Assembly (NCBI GenBank): GCA_017524145.1
Contig: JAFWUI010000012.1
Location: 62,001-126,000, forward strand
Direction: 5' to 3'
DNA: 64,000 nt
Origin: Oxalobacter sp.
GTDB lineage: Bacteria > Pseudomonadota > Gammaproteobacteria > Burkholderiales > Burkholderiaceae_D
This document shows positions 56,232-64,000 of this stretch, one piece after another (within the stretch, counting starts at the first letter, position 1; every line of letters starts with the position of its first letter). The notes beneath the pieces were generated by a model. That model searched no databases. It worked only from the letters and a program-made list of their open reading frames with translations, and was not told the origin of the DNA. Position numbers and translations under genes: made by a program.

Positions 56232-56831
56232 ATGAAAAGTATCAAACAATGGTTTTTGGCGTTGACAGCTTTGGTGCTGTTCGCTTTCACTTCCATAGCG
56301 CAGGCTCAGACACCAGATGGTGTCATCAATGCAATCAAACAGAGCGTGCTTTCTGCTGCGAGCGGTTCTCCCAGGGGGTTGTCGGCTGGACAGATCAACA
56401 GTCTTGTCCGTAACAGCATTGCGCCGTATGTTGATTTTGAAGCAGCTGCTTCGGTCGCTTGCGGCCAGTATTGGTATCAGGCTTCCGACAGTCAGAAGAG
56501 GCGTATCACGGCTGAATTCAAAGAGCTGCTGATCCGTTCTTATTCCAAGGCTTTGGGCAAGGTCAACAGCAGGACGAAAATGGATGTTTATCCTGCCCAA
56601 TACAACAGCAATAATACAGCGACGGTTACTGCACGCATCAACAATAATGGGACCAGTACGCCGCTGCACTTTGGCCTGACGGCAAATTCTGGCAGTTGGA
56701 AGATTTTTGATGCGAATGTTGCCAATATCTGGCTGATTTCTTCTTCATTCAAAACCCAGTTCACGGGCATTATCCGGAAATCCGGTATTGATGGCCTGAT
56801 TGCCAATCTGGCAAAGAAGAACGGTCATTGA
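56232..56831 (+). CDS. mlaC: phospholipid-binding periplasmic protein MlaC
   Basis: 199 aa. A signal peptide cut after SIAQA is followed by the Tol-Tol-Ttg2 fold (APYVDFEAAASVACGQYWYQ, FKELLIRSYSKAL, WKIFDANVANIWLISS). MlaC shuttles phospholipids between MlaA and the MlaD ring. It lies 25 bases after mlaA and 16 bases before mlaB. Confidence 0.93.
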   Translation: MKSIKQWFLALTALVLFAFTSIAQAQTPDGVINAIKQSVLSAASGSPRGLSAGQINSLVRNSIAPYVDFEAAASVACGQYWYQASDSQKRRITAEFKELLIRSYSKALGKVNSRTKMDVYPAQYNSNNTATVTARINNNGTSTPLHFGLTANSGSWKIFDANVANIWLISSSFKTQFTGIIRKSGIDGLIANLAKKNGH

Positions 56832-56847
56832 CAGGAATGGGGACTGC

Positions 56848-57126
56848 ATGACGTTTGCTGTCACAGTACTGGATTTTTCGAACGCTAAAGCCCTTCTCCA
56901 AGAAGGGCTTGCTGCTGTTTCCCGTGGTGAGGAAGACTATGATTTTGGCGCATTGGCTCAAGTGGATTCTGCCAGTGTTGCTGTCATGCTGGCATGGCAA
57001 CGGGCTGCCATCCAATCAGGCAGACGCCTCCGTTTCCTGAATGTTCCTGCCAGTCTGGTCAGTCTTGCGGATCTCTATGGGGTTACGGAGTTGCTGGGTC
57101 TGACCGGATATACTGCTGTTTCCTGA
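56848..57126 (+). CDS. mlaB: STAS-domain protein MlaB
   Basis: 92 aa from the ATG at 56848 with GGGGAC upstream. STAS-domain pattern with a beta-alpha core and the conserved D/S element AQVDSASVAVMLAWQRAA. MlaB binds MlaF and stimulates its ATPase activity. It is the last gene of the mla set. In many Burkholderiales two ABC-transporter genes and bolA follow; here the next gene is murA after 229 bases with no gene remnant recognised. Confidence 0.85.
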   Translation: MTFAVTVLDFSNAKALLQEGLAAVSRGEEDYDFGALAQVDSASVAVMLAWQRAAIQSGRRLRFLNVPASLVSLADLYGVTELLGLTGYTAVS

Positions 57127-57280
57127 TTGCTGCCTGATATGTTGCTTTCCCCTGCATCGTGCACACAGGTTTATTTTGCGTATGCACTGCTTCCAATAAG
57201 GCTTTTGGGGCTGTTCAGAAGTTTTCATGGACAAGTTTGACCTTAGTCAGCATATTTTTTTGCTTTTTTGCGGTAATCTC

Positions 57281-57308
57281 CTTACATTTACTGCGGAAAG
57301 GTTATAAA
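57281..57308 (+). promoter_or_regulatory. candidate promoter of murA-his genes
   Basis: CTTACA (57281-57286, 4/6) and TATAAA (57303-57308, 5/6) with a 16-base spacer lie 48 bases before the murA ATG. The gap 57127-57355 contains no other feature I can support. Confidence 0.38.
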
Positions 57309-57355
57309 TTGCGCTTTTAGCCTTTTTCGGTGCATTCATTAATCGAAATTCATAA

Positions 57356-58612
57356 ATGGACAAATTGATTATTCATGGTGGAAGACGTCTGAATGGCGAG
57401 ATTCCGATTTCTGGTGCGAAAAATGCCGCACTGCCCATCCTGTGTACAGGTTTATTGACCGCCGATGATATTGTTTTGACCAATGTCCCCCATCTGAAAG
57501 ATGTCCAGACGATGCTGGACCTGCTTCAACAGATGGGTGTTTCCATCAAGCAGGATGGCAATAGGATGGTTCTGAATGGCAGGAACGTCAATCGGTTTGA
57601 TGCACCTTATGAATTGGTCAAGACCATGCGTGCCGCTATTTTGGTCCTTTGTCCTTTGGTTGCCCGGTTTGGTGAAGCACGGGTTTCCCTGCCAGGAGGT
57701 TGCGCTATCGGTTCCCGTCCAGTCGAACAGCATATCAAAGGGTTGCGGGCGATGGGTGCCGAGGTTGAAATCAAGGGCGGTTATATCTATGCAAAGGCAA
57801 AGCGCTTGAAAGGAACCCGTATCGTCACCGATATGATCACTGTGACGGGCACCGAAAACCTGCTGATGGCAGCAGTACTGGCGGAAGGGGAAACCGTCAT
57901 CAAGAATGCCGCCCGGGAACCAGAGGTCACTGATTTGGCACATCTGTTGGTCAAGATGGGCGCAAAGATTGAAGGGATTGGTACTGACCAGCTGGTCATC
58001 CATGGTGTAGAGAGTCTGCATGGTGCGTTCCATCATGTCATTCCTGACCGTATTGAGACCGGCACGTTCCTTTGTGCAGTTGCTGCCACAGGCGGTGATG
58101 TCCTCCTGACCAACACCTGTGACAATATCCTGGATGTTGCATTGCATAAAATCCGTGAAATGGGCGCTGTGTTGACATGTTGCGGTGATTCCATCCGTAT
58201 CCAGATGGATCAACGTCCCAAGGGGGTCAGTTTCCGGACAATGGAATATCCCGGTTTCCCGACAGACATGCAGGCGCAGTTCATGGCAGTCAACTGTCTG
58301 GCAGCTGAGACGACCCATGTGGTTGAGACCATATTTGAAAACCGTTTCATGCATGTGCAGGAACTGAACCGTCTGGGTGCGAAAATCAGGACAGAAGGCA
58401 ATACAGCCTTTGTCACCGGGGTAGATAAGCTTGTCGGAGCGCCTGTTATGGCGACAGACCTCCGGGCATCGGCATCTTTGGTCATTGCTGGGCTTGCTGC
58501 CCAAGGGGAAACGCATGTCAACCGTATCTATCATCTTGACCGCGGTTATGACCAGATGGAAGTGAAATTGGCAGCAGTTGGTGCCGATATCAAGAGAGTC
58601 AGTGAAGAATGA
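57356..58612 (+). CDS. murA: UDP-N-acetylglucosamine 1-carboxyvinyltransferase
   Basis: 418 aa, the usual length. MurA transfers enolpyruvate to UDP-GlcNAc, the first committed step of peptidoglycan synthesis and the target of fosfomycin. The catalytic Cys is in [15 protein letters not shown], and the active-site Arg/Asp regions are conserved. It overlaps hisG by 4 bases (ATGA), so it is co-transcribed with the histidine genes. Confidence 0.96.
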   Translation: MDKLIIHGGRRLNGEIPISGAKNAALPILCTGLLTADDIVLTNVPHLKDVQTMLDLLQQMGVSIKQDGNRMVLNGRNVNRFDAPYELVKTMRAAILVLCPLVARFGEARVSLPGGCAIGSRPVEQHIKGLRAMGAEVEIKGGYIYAKAKRLKGTRIVTDMITVTGTENLLMAAVLAEGETVIKNAAREPEVTDLAHLLVKMGAKIEGIGTDQLVIHGVESLHGAFHHVIPDRIETGTFLCAVAATGGDVLLTNTCDNILDVALHKIREMGAVLTCCGDSIRIQMDQRPKGVSFRTMEYPGFPTDMQAQFMAVNCLAAETTHVVETIFENRFMHVQELNRLGAKIRTEGNTAFVTGVDKLVGAPVMATDLRASASLVIAGLAAQGETHVNRIYHLDRGYDQMEVKLAAVGADIKRVSEE

Positions 58613-59304
58613 GTGAGCAGGAAGCAAAGGCAGGAAACAATCAGCAGGAGCTGGTTCTCGCCCTCTCAAAAGGACGTATATTCGATGAGACAATCCCTTT
58701 GTTGAAGGCTGCAGGCATTGAGGTGCTGGAAGATCCTGAGACTTCCAGGAAACTGATCCTGCCAACCAATAAGCCACAGGTCCGGGTCATTATTGTCCGT
58801 GCGACGGATGTGCCGACCTATGTACAGTATGGTGCTGCAGATTTTGGTGTTGCAGGCAAGGATGTCCTTCAGGAAAGCGGGGCAACAGGCCTCTATCAAC
58901 CAATCGACCTCCAGATTGCCCGTTGCCATCTGGCGGTGGCTGTCAGGAAGGGGTTTGATTATGAAGCCGCTGTCCGTCGAGGTGCCCGGTTGCGTGTTGC
59001 CAGCAAATATGTCCATGCTGCCCGTGAGCATTTTGCGAAAAAAGGGCTGCATGTTGATATCATCAAATTGTATGGTTCTATGGAACTGGCTCCGCTTGTT
59101 GGCCTGTCGGATGTCATCGTTGACTTGGTCAGTACAGGCAATACGTTGAAGGCCAATAATCTTGTTGAGGTCGAGCGTATCCAGGAAATCACATCACGCC
59201 TTGTTGTCAACCAGGCATCCCTGAAATTGAAGCGTAAAGAAATGCAGCCAATCCTGGATGCTTTCAAACAGGCGTCTGTTGCGCAGGAACAGGGCAAGAA
59301 CTGA
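58609..59304 (+). CDS. hisG: ATP phosphoribosyltransferase, short form
   Basis: 231 aa. It starts histidine synthesis by joining ATP and PRPP. Motifs include [33 protein letters not shown] and the PRPP loop [18 protein letters not shown]. The C-terminal regulatory domain of the long form is absent, so the enzyme should need HisZ as regulatory subunit; hisZ is not in the window. The first gene of hisGDCBHAF. Confidence 0.95.
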   Translation: MSEQEAKAGNNQQELVLALSKGRIFDETIPLLKAAGIEVLEDPETSRKLILPTNKPQVRVIIVRATDVPTYVQYGAADFGVAGKDVLQESGATGLYQPIDLQIARCHLAVAVRKGFDYEAAVRRGARLRVASKYVHAAREHFAKKGLHVDIIKLYGSMELAPLVGLSDVIVDLVSTGNTLKANNLVEVERIQEITSRLVVNQASLKLKRKEMQPILDAFKQASVAQEQGKN

Positions 59305-59339
59305 AAACCAGAAGAAGAAAAGAAGTGAAAGGGGGGAGT

Positions 59340-60656
59340 ATGTCCATAACACTCCGTAGACTGAGTACATCTCAGCCCGATTTCAAAGCCAGCCTTGTCA
59401 ATGTGCTGGCTTTTGAGAAAAAGACCGATGAATCCATCAATGCAATTGTTGCTGCCATCTTGGAAGATGTGCGGCTCAATGGCGATAAGGCTGTGCTCGG
59501 ATATTCCAACCGTTTTGACCGGTTGGATATCCATGATGCCAAAGCCCTTGAGATTTCTTTGGAAGAATGCCAGGCGGCTTTGGCATCCTTGACACCTGAA
59601 CGGCGCTCTGCATTGCAGACGGCAGCAGACCGCATCCGTAAGTACCATGAATACCAGAAAGCCTCCTGTGGCACTGAAGGGTTTTCTTTCACCGATGAGA
59701 TGGGCAACCAGCTGGGGCAGAAAGTCACGCCTTTGGACAGTGTCGGCATTTATGTGCCAGGTGGCAAGGCAGCCTATCCTTCTTCTGTCCTGATGAATGC
59801 GATTCCTGCACAGGTTGCGGGTGTCAAGGAAATCGTCATGGCTGTACCGACACCGGATGGTGTCCGTAATGAACTGGTATTGGCAGCTGCTGCGATTTCC
59901 GGTGTGACCCGTGTCTTTACGGTTGGTGGCGCACAGGCGGTTGCTGCGCTGGCATACGGTACGGAGACAATTCCAAGCGTTGACAAGATTGTCGGTCCTG
60001 GCAATGCCTTTGTCGCAGAGGCAAAGCGCCGGGTATTCGGTACAGTCGGTATCGATATGATTGCCGGTCCATCTGAAATCCTGGTGATTTGTGATGGCAC
60101 TACGGACCCGGACTGGATTGCCATGGACCTTTTTTCCCAGGCTGAACATGATGAGCTGGCGCAATCCATCCTCATTACACCGGATGCGGCTTATATGGAT
60201 AAGGTTGAGGCAAGCATCAACAGGCTGTTGCCAGACCGTTTGCGTAAAGACATCATCACCAAGTCGCTTGCTTCCCGTGGTGCCATGATATTGGTCAAGG
60301 ATATGGAAGAGGCCTGCGAGATTGCAAATCAGATTGCTCCGGAACATTTGGAGATTTCAGCGGAAAATCCTGAAAAATGGGGGGAATTGTGCCGCCACGT
60401 CGGTTCCATTTTCCTCGGACGTTATACCTGTGAATCGCTGGGCGATTACTGTGCCGGTGCAAACCATGTCCTGCCAACATCCCGGACTGCCCGTTTTTCT
60501 TCCCCGTTGGGTGTCTATGACTTCCAGAAACGTTCTGCATTGATCTGGGCAAGTGCGGAAGGTTCCCAGACGCTTGGCAAGATTGCTGTTGAATTGGCGA
60601 CGGGTGAAGGTCTGGAGGCCCATGCTGGCAGTGCGGCATTCCGTCTGAAGAAATGA
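59340..60656 (+). CDS. hisD: histidinol dehydrogenase
   Basis: 438 aa from the ATG at 59340, just behind AAAGGGGGGAG. It oxidises histidinol to histidine in two NAD-dependent steps. Zinc-ligand and catalytic regions are seen in [12 protein letters not shown] and [15 protein letters not shown], with [17 protein letters not shown] and [15 protein letters not shown] as family signatures. In the his order this gene follows hisG, as in other Burkholderiales. Confidence 0.96.
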   Translation: MSITLRRLSTSQPDFKASLVNVLAFEKKTDESINAIVAAILEDVRLNGDKAVLGYSNRFDRLDIHDAKALEISLEECQAALASLTPERRSALQTAADRIRKYHEYQKASCGTEGFSFTDEMGNQLGQKVTPLDSVGIYVPGGKAAYPSSVLMNAIPAQVAGVKEIVMAVPTPDGVRNELVLAAAAISGVTRVFTVGGAQAVAALAYGTETIPSVDKIVGPGNAFVAEAKRRVFGTVGIDMIAGPSEILVICDGTTDPDWIAMDLFSQAEHDELAQSILITPDAAYMDKVEASINRLLPDRLRKDIITKSLASRGAMILVKDMEEACEIANQIAPEHLEISAENPEKWGELCRHVGSIFLGRYTCESLGDYCAGANHVLPTSRTARFSSPLGVYDFQKRSALIWASAEGSQTLGKIAVELATGEGLEAHAGSAAFRLKK

Positions 60657-60672
60657 GCATGTGGTTCCGGTT

Positions 60673-61761
60673 ATGAAAGAACTGATTGAGAAAGTCATCC
60701 GTTCAGATGTCCGGGCAATGTCTGCTTATGCCGTGCAGCAGGCGGAAGGATTCATCAAGCTTGATGCCATGGAGAATCCTTATACATTGCCAGACAGCCT
60801 TAAGGAGGAATTGGCAAAGCGTCTTTCACAGGTTGCCCTGAACCGCTATCCTGTTCCGCTTTATACAGCTCTCAAGGCGAAAATCTGTCAGAAGATGGGC
60901 ATTCCAGCTGGGTTTGATGTCATGCTGGGCAATGGCTCTGATGAGCTGATTGCAATTGTCACTATGGCTTGTGCTTCCAAGGAAAAGCGCGCAAAGATGC
61001 TGGTGCCGGTGCCGAGTTTTGTGATGTACGCATTCAATGCCCAGCTGACAGGGATGGATTTCATTGGCGTTGACCTCAAGGAAGACCTGACCCTTGATGT
61101 CGATGCCATGCTGGCAGCTATTGAAGAGCATCAACCGACATTGGTTTTCCTGGCAATGCCGCATAACCCGACCGGCAGGCTGTTTGAGGAAGCGGATATC
61201 CTGCGTATCCTGGATGCCATGGAAGGGAAAGGTATTGTTGTCAGTGATGAGGCTTATCAGCCGTTCACTGATTTCACCATGCTGCCGCATATCAAGTCAT
61301 ATCCGAACCTGGTGGTTATGCGTACCGTATCCAAACTGGGGTTGGCAGGAATCCGTTTGGGGTATATGACAGCAGCCAAGGAACTGCTGGTTGAGTTCGA
61401 TAAGGTCCGGCCTCCATATAATGTCAATGTATTGACTGAAGCAGCAGCCGGACTGGCAATGGACAATATTGAGGTTTTCAACGCGCAGGCTGCGGCTATC
61501 CGTGCAGAACGGGCAAGATTGGCAGATGAACTGGCGTCGTTGCCGGGTGTTGAAGTTTTCCCTTCGCAGGCCAATATCCAGCTGATCCGGGTGAAAAATG
61601 CTGATGTGGTCTTTGATGGGCTTGTCGCGCGGAGAATATTGATTAAAAATGTCAGCAGGCAGCATCCATTGTTGAAGGATTGCCTGCGTATCACTGTCAG
61701 TACACCTGAAGAGAACAACCTGTTCTTGGAGGCATTCAAGGATTGTCTGGCAAATTGCTGA
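60673..61761 (+). CDS. hisC: histidinol-phosphate aminotransferase
   Basis: 362 aa from the ATG at 60673; a GTG four codons upstream is possible. A fold type I PLP enzyme. The Schiff-base Lys is in [13 protein letters not shown], with NPTGRLF and SDEAYQPF as the other PLP contacts. It transaminates imidazole acetol phosphate to histidinol phosphate. The start is 16 bases after hisD. Confidence 0.94.
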   Translation: MKELIEKVIRSDVRAMSAYAVQQAEGFIKLDAMENPYTLPDSLKEELAKRLSQVALNRYPVPLYTALKAKICQKMGIPAGFDVMLGNGSDELIAIVTMACASKEKRAKMLVPVPSFVMYAFNAQLTGMDFIGVDLKEDLTLDVDAMLAAIEEHQPTLVFLAMPHNPTGRLFEEADILRILDAMEGKGIVVSDEAYQPFTDFTMLPHIKSYPNLVVMRTVSKLGLAGIRLGYMTAAKELLVEFDKVRPPYNVNVLTEAAAGLAMDNIEVFNAQAAAIRAERARLADELASLPGVEVFPSQANIQLIRVKNADVVFDGLVARRILIKNVSRQHPLLKDCLRITVSTPEENNLFLEAFKDCLANC

Positions 61762-61774
61762 ACGGATGACGCTT

Positions 61775-62365
61775 ATGAACCGAACTGCTGAAATTGTCCG
61801 GAATACCAATGAGACTAAAATCCGGATTGCCATCGACCTTGATGGCACTGGAAAGAGCAATCTGTCCACAGGAATCCCCTTTTTGGATCATATGCTTGAC
61901 CAGATTGCCCGTCATGGCCTGCTTGATCTTCTGATTCAGGCAGAAGGTGACTTGGAGATTGATGGCCATCATACCGTTGAGGATATCGGTATTTCCTTGG
62001 GGCAAGCTCTTGCCAAGGCGGTTGGTGATAAGAAAGGCATCCGCCGTTATGGGCATGCCTATGTGCCGTTGGATGAAGCGCTCTCCCGGGTTGTCATTGA
62101 TTTTTCCGGTCGCCCATACCTCGAGTTCCATGCAGAGTTTGCCCGTCAGATGACTGGTCAGTTCGATTTGGACCTTGTCCGTGAATTCTTTCAAGGGTTT
62201 GTCAACCATGCAGCTGTTTCCCTGCATATCGATAATCTGCGGGGTGATAATGCCCATCATCAATGTGAAACCATTTTCAAGGCTTTTGGACGTGCATTGC
62301 GCATGGCGGTGGAAATGGATCCACGGGCTGCAGGCGTTATCCCATCAACGAAAGGAATGCTGTAA
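61775..62365 (+). CDS. hisB: imidazoleglycerol-phosphate dehydratase
   Basis: 196 aa from the ATG at 61775 ([20 protein letters not shown]), chosen because family proteins start so; an ATG nine bases upstream is in frame. Manganese-binding His clusters are [11 protein letters not shown] and [13 protein letters not shown]. It is the monofunctional form, without the histidinol-phosphatase domain of E. coli HisB. Confidence 0.95.
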   Translation: MNRTAEIVRNTNETKIRIAIDLDGTGKSNLSTGIPFLDHMLDQIARHGLLDLLIQAEGDLEIDGHHTVEDIGISLGQALAKAVGDKKGIRRYGHAYVPLDEALSRVVIDFSGRPYLEFHAEFARQMTGQFDLDLVREFFQGFVNHAAVSLHIDNLRGDNAHHQCETIFKAFGRALRMAVEMDPRAAGVIPSTKGML

Positions 62366-62393
62366 CCTGTCCTGGTTTTAAGGTGTTGGCGTT

Positions 62394-63032
62394 ATGCAGA
62401 AAATCATCGTAGTCGATTATGGCATGGGGAACCTCCGCTCGGTAGCGCAGGCGTTGCGGGCGGTGGCGCCGGAAGATGATGTCCGTGTTTCTGGCATGGT
62501 TGCTGACCTTGATGAAGCTGACCGTATTGTCCTGCCGGGACAGGGGGCGATTCCTGACTGCATGGCTTCCTTGGAGAAGTCCGGTCTGAAACAGGCGTTG
62601 ATGCGTGCGGCAGGAAAGAAGCCGGTTTTTGGTGTCTGTGTTGGGGAACAGATGCTCTTTGATTGGAGCGAAGAGGGTGATACCCCAGGCCTTGGGTTGA
62701 TTCCTGGCAAAGTTGTCCGTTTCAGGTTGGATGGTCAGGTCCAGCCAGATGGTTCCCGTTATAAAGTGCCTCAGATGGGATGGAACCAGGTTGCCCAGCA
62801 TATCAGCCATCCCCTTTGGGAAGGGATCAAAGATAACAGTTTCTTTTATTTTGTACATAGTTTCTATGCTGTGCCTGCCAATGACAGCAATGTTGCCGGG
62901 ATAACCGGATATGGTGTGCCGTTCTGCAGTGCAGTTGCGAAAGACAATATTTTTGCCACGCAGTTCCATCCGGAAAAAAGTGCTTCAGTCGGTTTGCAGC
63001 TTTACCGGAATTTCCTGCATTGGAGTCCCTGA
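62394..63032 (+). CDS. hisH: imidazole glycerol phosphate synthase, glutaminase subunit
   Basis: 212 aa. Class I glutamine amidotransferase: nucleophile Cys in [12 protein letters not shown], His-Glu in [13 protein letters not shown]. It provides ammonia for HisF. In many Burkholderiales marC separates hisB and hisH; here they are 28 bases apart. Confidence 0.95.
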   Translation: MQKIIVVDYGMGNLRSVAQALRAVAPEDDVRVSGMVADLDEADRIVLPGQGAIPDCMASLEKSGLKQALMRAAGKKPVFGVCVGEQMLFDWSEEGDTPGLGLIPGKVVRFRLDGQVQPDGSRYKVPQMGWNQVAQHISHPLWEGIKDNSFFYFVHSFYAVPANDSNVAGITGYGVPFCSAVAKDNIFATQFHPEKSASVGLQLYRNFLHWSP

Positions 63033-63082
63033 AGGCTGGATTGGACAGTGGTTGTTAACAGGATTTGACAAGGGTTATCGAT

Positions 63083-63850
63083 ATGCTTCTTATTCCTGCT
63101 GTTGATATGAAAGACGGTGCCTGTGTCCGCTTGAAACAGGGCGATATGGAGCAGGCAACAGTGTTTTCAAACGATCCCGCTGAGATGGCGCTTCACTGGC
63201 TCAACCAAGGGGGGCGCCGCCTGCATCTGGTGGACCTGAACGGTGCTTTTGCAGGGAAACCGGTCAATGAGCAGCCAATCAGGAGCATTATCAAGGCAAC
63301 ACAGCAGTTTTCTGCAGAAAAAGGTGTTGAGATTCCCATCGAATTGGGAGGCGGTATCCGTGATTTGCATACCATTGAGCATTATCTTTTCAATGGTATT
63401 TCATACATCATTATCGGGACAGCGGCAGTCAAGAATCCGACTTTCCTTCAAGAAGCCTGCAAGCTTTTCCCTGGGCAGATTCTGGTCAGCCTTGACGCGA
63501 AAGATGGTGATGTGGCGATTGATGGCTGGAGCAAGCTGACGGGAATCAATGTCATTGACCTTGCCAAACGGTATGAAGATTATGGTGTCAACAGTATCAT
63601 CTATACGGATATTGGCCGCGATGGTATGGGGGCAGGGATCAACATTGATGCGACGGTCAAGCTGGCGAATGCAGTCAGTATGCCGATTATTGCTTCAGGC
63701 GGATTGCATGACCTCAATGATGTGAAGCGTCTCTGCGAGGTTGAGGACCAAGGGGTTTCTGGCGTAATCTGCGGGCGGGCCATCTATATCGGTACATTGG
63801 ACCTGAAAGAAGGGCAGGAGCTGGCAGATACATTCCGTGCAGGGAAATAG
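63083..63850 (+). CDS. hisA: phosphoribosylformimino-5-aminoimidazole carboxamide ribotide isomerase
   Basis: 255 aa from the ATG at 63083 ([20 protein letters not shown]), the standard start; an ATG six codons upstream is less likely. A (beta-alpha)8 barrel with catalytic Asp in IPAVDMKDG and the second in [12 protein letters not shown], and the phosphate motif [13 protein letters not shown]. Confidence 0.95.
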   Translation: MLLIPAVDMKDGACVRLKQGDMEQATVFSNDPAEMALHWLNQGGRRLHLVDLNGAFAGKPVNEQPIRSIIKATQQFSAEKGVEIPIELGGGIRDLHTIEHYLFNGISYIIIGTAAVKNPTFLQEACKLFPGQILVSLDAKDGDVAIDGWSKLTGINVIDLAKRYEDYGVNSIIYTDIGRDGMGAGINIDATVKLANAVSMPIIASGGLHDLNDVKRLCEVEDQGVSGVICGRAIYIGTLDLKEGQELADTFRAGK

Positions 63851-63871
63851 GGCAAGATTGAAAGATTGGCT

Positions 63872-64000
63872 ATGCTGACCAAAAGGATTATCCCATGCCT
63901 TGATGTCACGGCAGGACGGGTTGTAAAAGGTGTCAATTTCGTTGAACTGCGGGATGCTGGTGATCCTGTTGAGATTGCCCGGCGCTATAACGACCAAGGT
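63872..64000 (+). CDS. hisF: imidazole glycerol phosphate synthase, cyclase subunit (5' part only)
   Basis: The first 43 codons are in the window: [20 protein letters not shown], then [20 protein letters not shown]. This is the typical HisF N-terminus including the catalytic Asp in CLDV. The gene continues beyond the window. It starts 21 bases after hisA. Confidence 0.95.
   Translation, partial: MLTKRIIPCLDVTAGRVVKGVNFVELRDAGDPVEIARRYNDQG

Noticed and set aside
57452..58777. A 441-codon open frame on the strand opposite murA
   Set aside because: It mirrors murA and hisG, has no family features or ribosome-binding site, and results from codon bias. Similar long mirror frames opposite cca (11008-12138), the Sel1 genes and hisD were dropped for the same reason.

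Overview
The window looks like the chromosome of a Betaproteobacterium of the order Burkholderiales, most likely an Oxalobacter-type member of the Oxalobacteraceae. This is inferred from about 50% GC, the gene order mlaFEDACB-murA-hisGDCBHAF typical of Burkholderiales, and the housekeeping set. No tRNA, rRNA, CRISPR array, insertion sequence or replication origin was seen.

Layout. 1-15.05 kb is core metabolism: the end of a nitrilase-family gene, tldD, aroG (DAHP synthase) behind what reads as a complete aromatic-amino-acid attenuator with a 19-codon Phe/Tyr/Trp-rich leader peptide, yajQ, murB, a compact minus-strand methylthioadenosine salvage operon (mtnP, an Ald2-like class II aldolase, apt, mtnA), argG, argF, cca, a soluble lytic transglycosylase and 5-formyl-THF cyclo-ligase.

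15.1-44 kb is an accessory region of about 29 kb. Its left part (15.8-21.7 kb, plus strand) encodes an unrecognised 539-aa protein, a 1029-aa HerA/FtsK-type ATPase, a glycine-zipper protein and a helical protein. A decayed addiction-module antitoxin follows. Its right part is a minus-strand run of about 14 genes (43.87 to 22.09 kb). It starts with a GrpE-like factor and a lidless Hsp70, followed by five proteins with a J-like N-terminal domain that lacks HPD (four also carry a second J-like module and a zinc ribbon; all have membrane segments), five Sel1-repeat genes (one about 1372 codons with an in-frame TGA, one fused to an acyl carrier protein, two with signal peptides), and small zinc-ribbon and helical proteins. 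I read this as a membrane-anchored Hsp70-centred machine with Sel1 scaffolds, of unknown function. A divergent XRE regulator and a TTAGG-N7-CCTAA palindrome over the -10 box suggest local control. This is the best candidate for an undescribed system.

44.5-64 kb returns to core genes: waaC, dolP-like, gmhA/diaA, yraN, rsmI, a flavodoxin/ferredoxin gene behind a Fur-box match, kup (with a frameshift), ettA, the complete mla lipid-transport operon, murA and the histidine operon to the start of hisF, which runs off the end.

Disrupted genes: kup (one missing base), the giant Sel1 gene (TGG to TGA), a zinc-ribbon gene (one extra base) and the antitoxin (TGA plus lost C-terminus). Each could be real decay or a sequence error.
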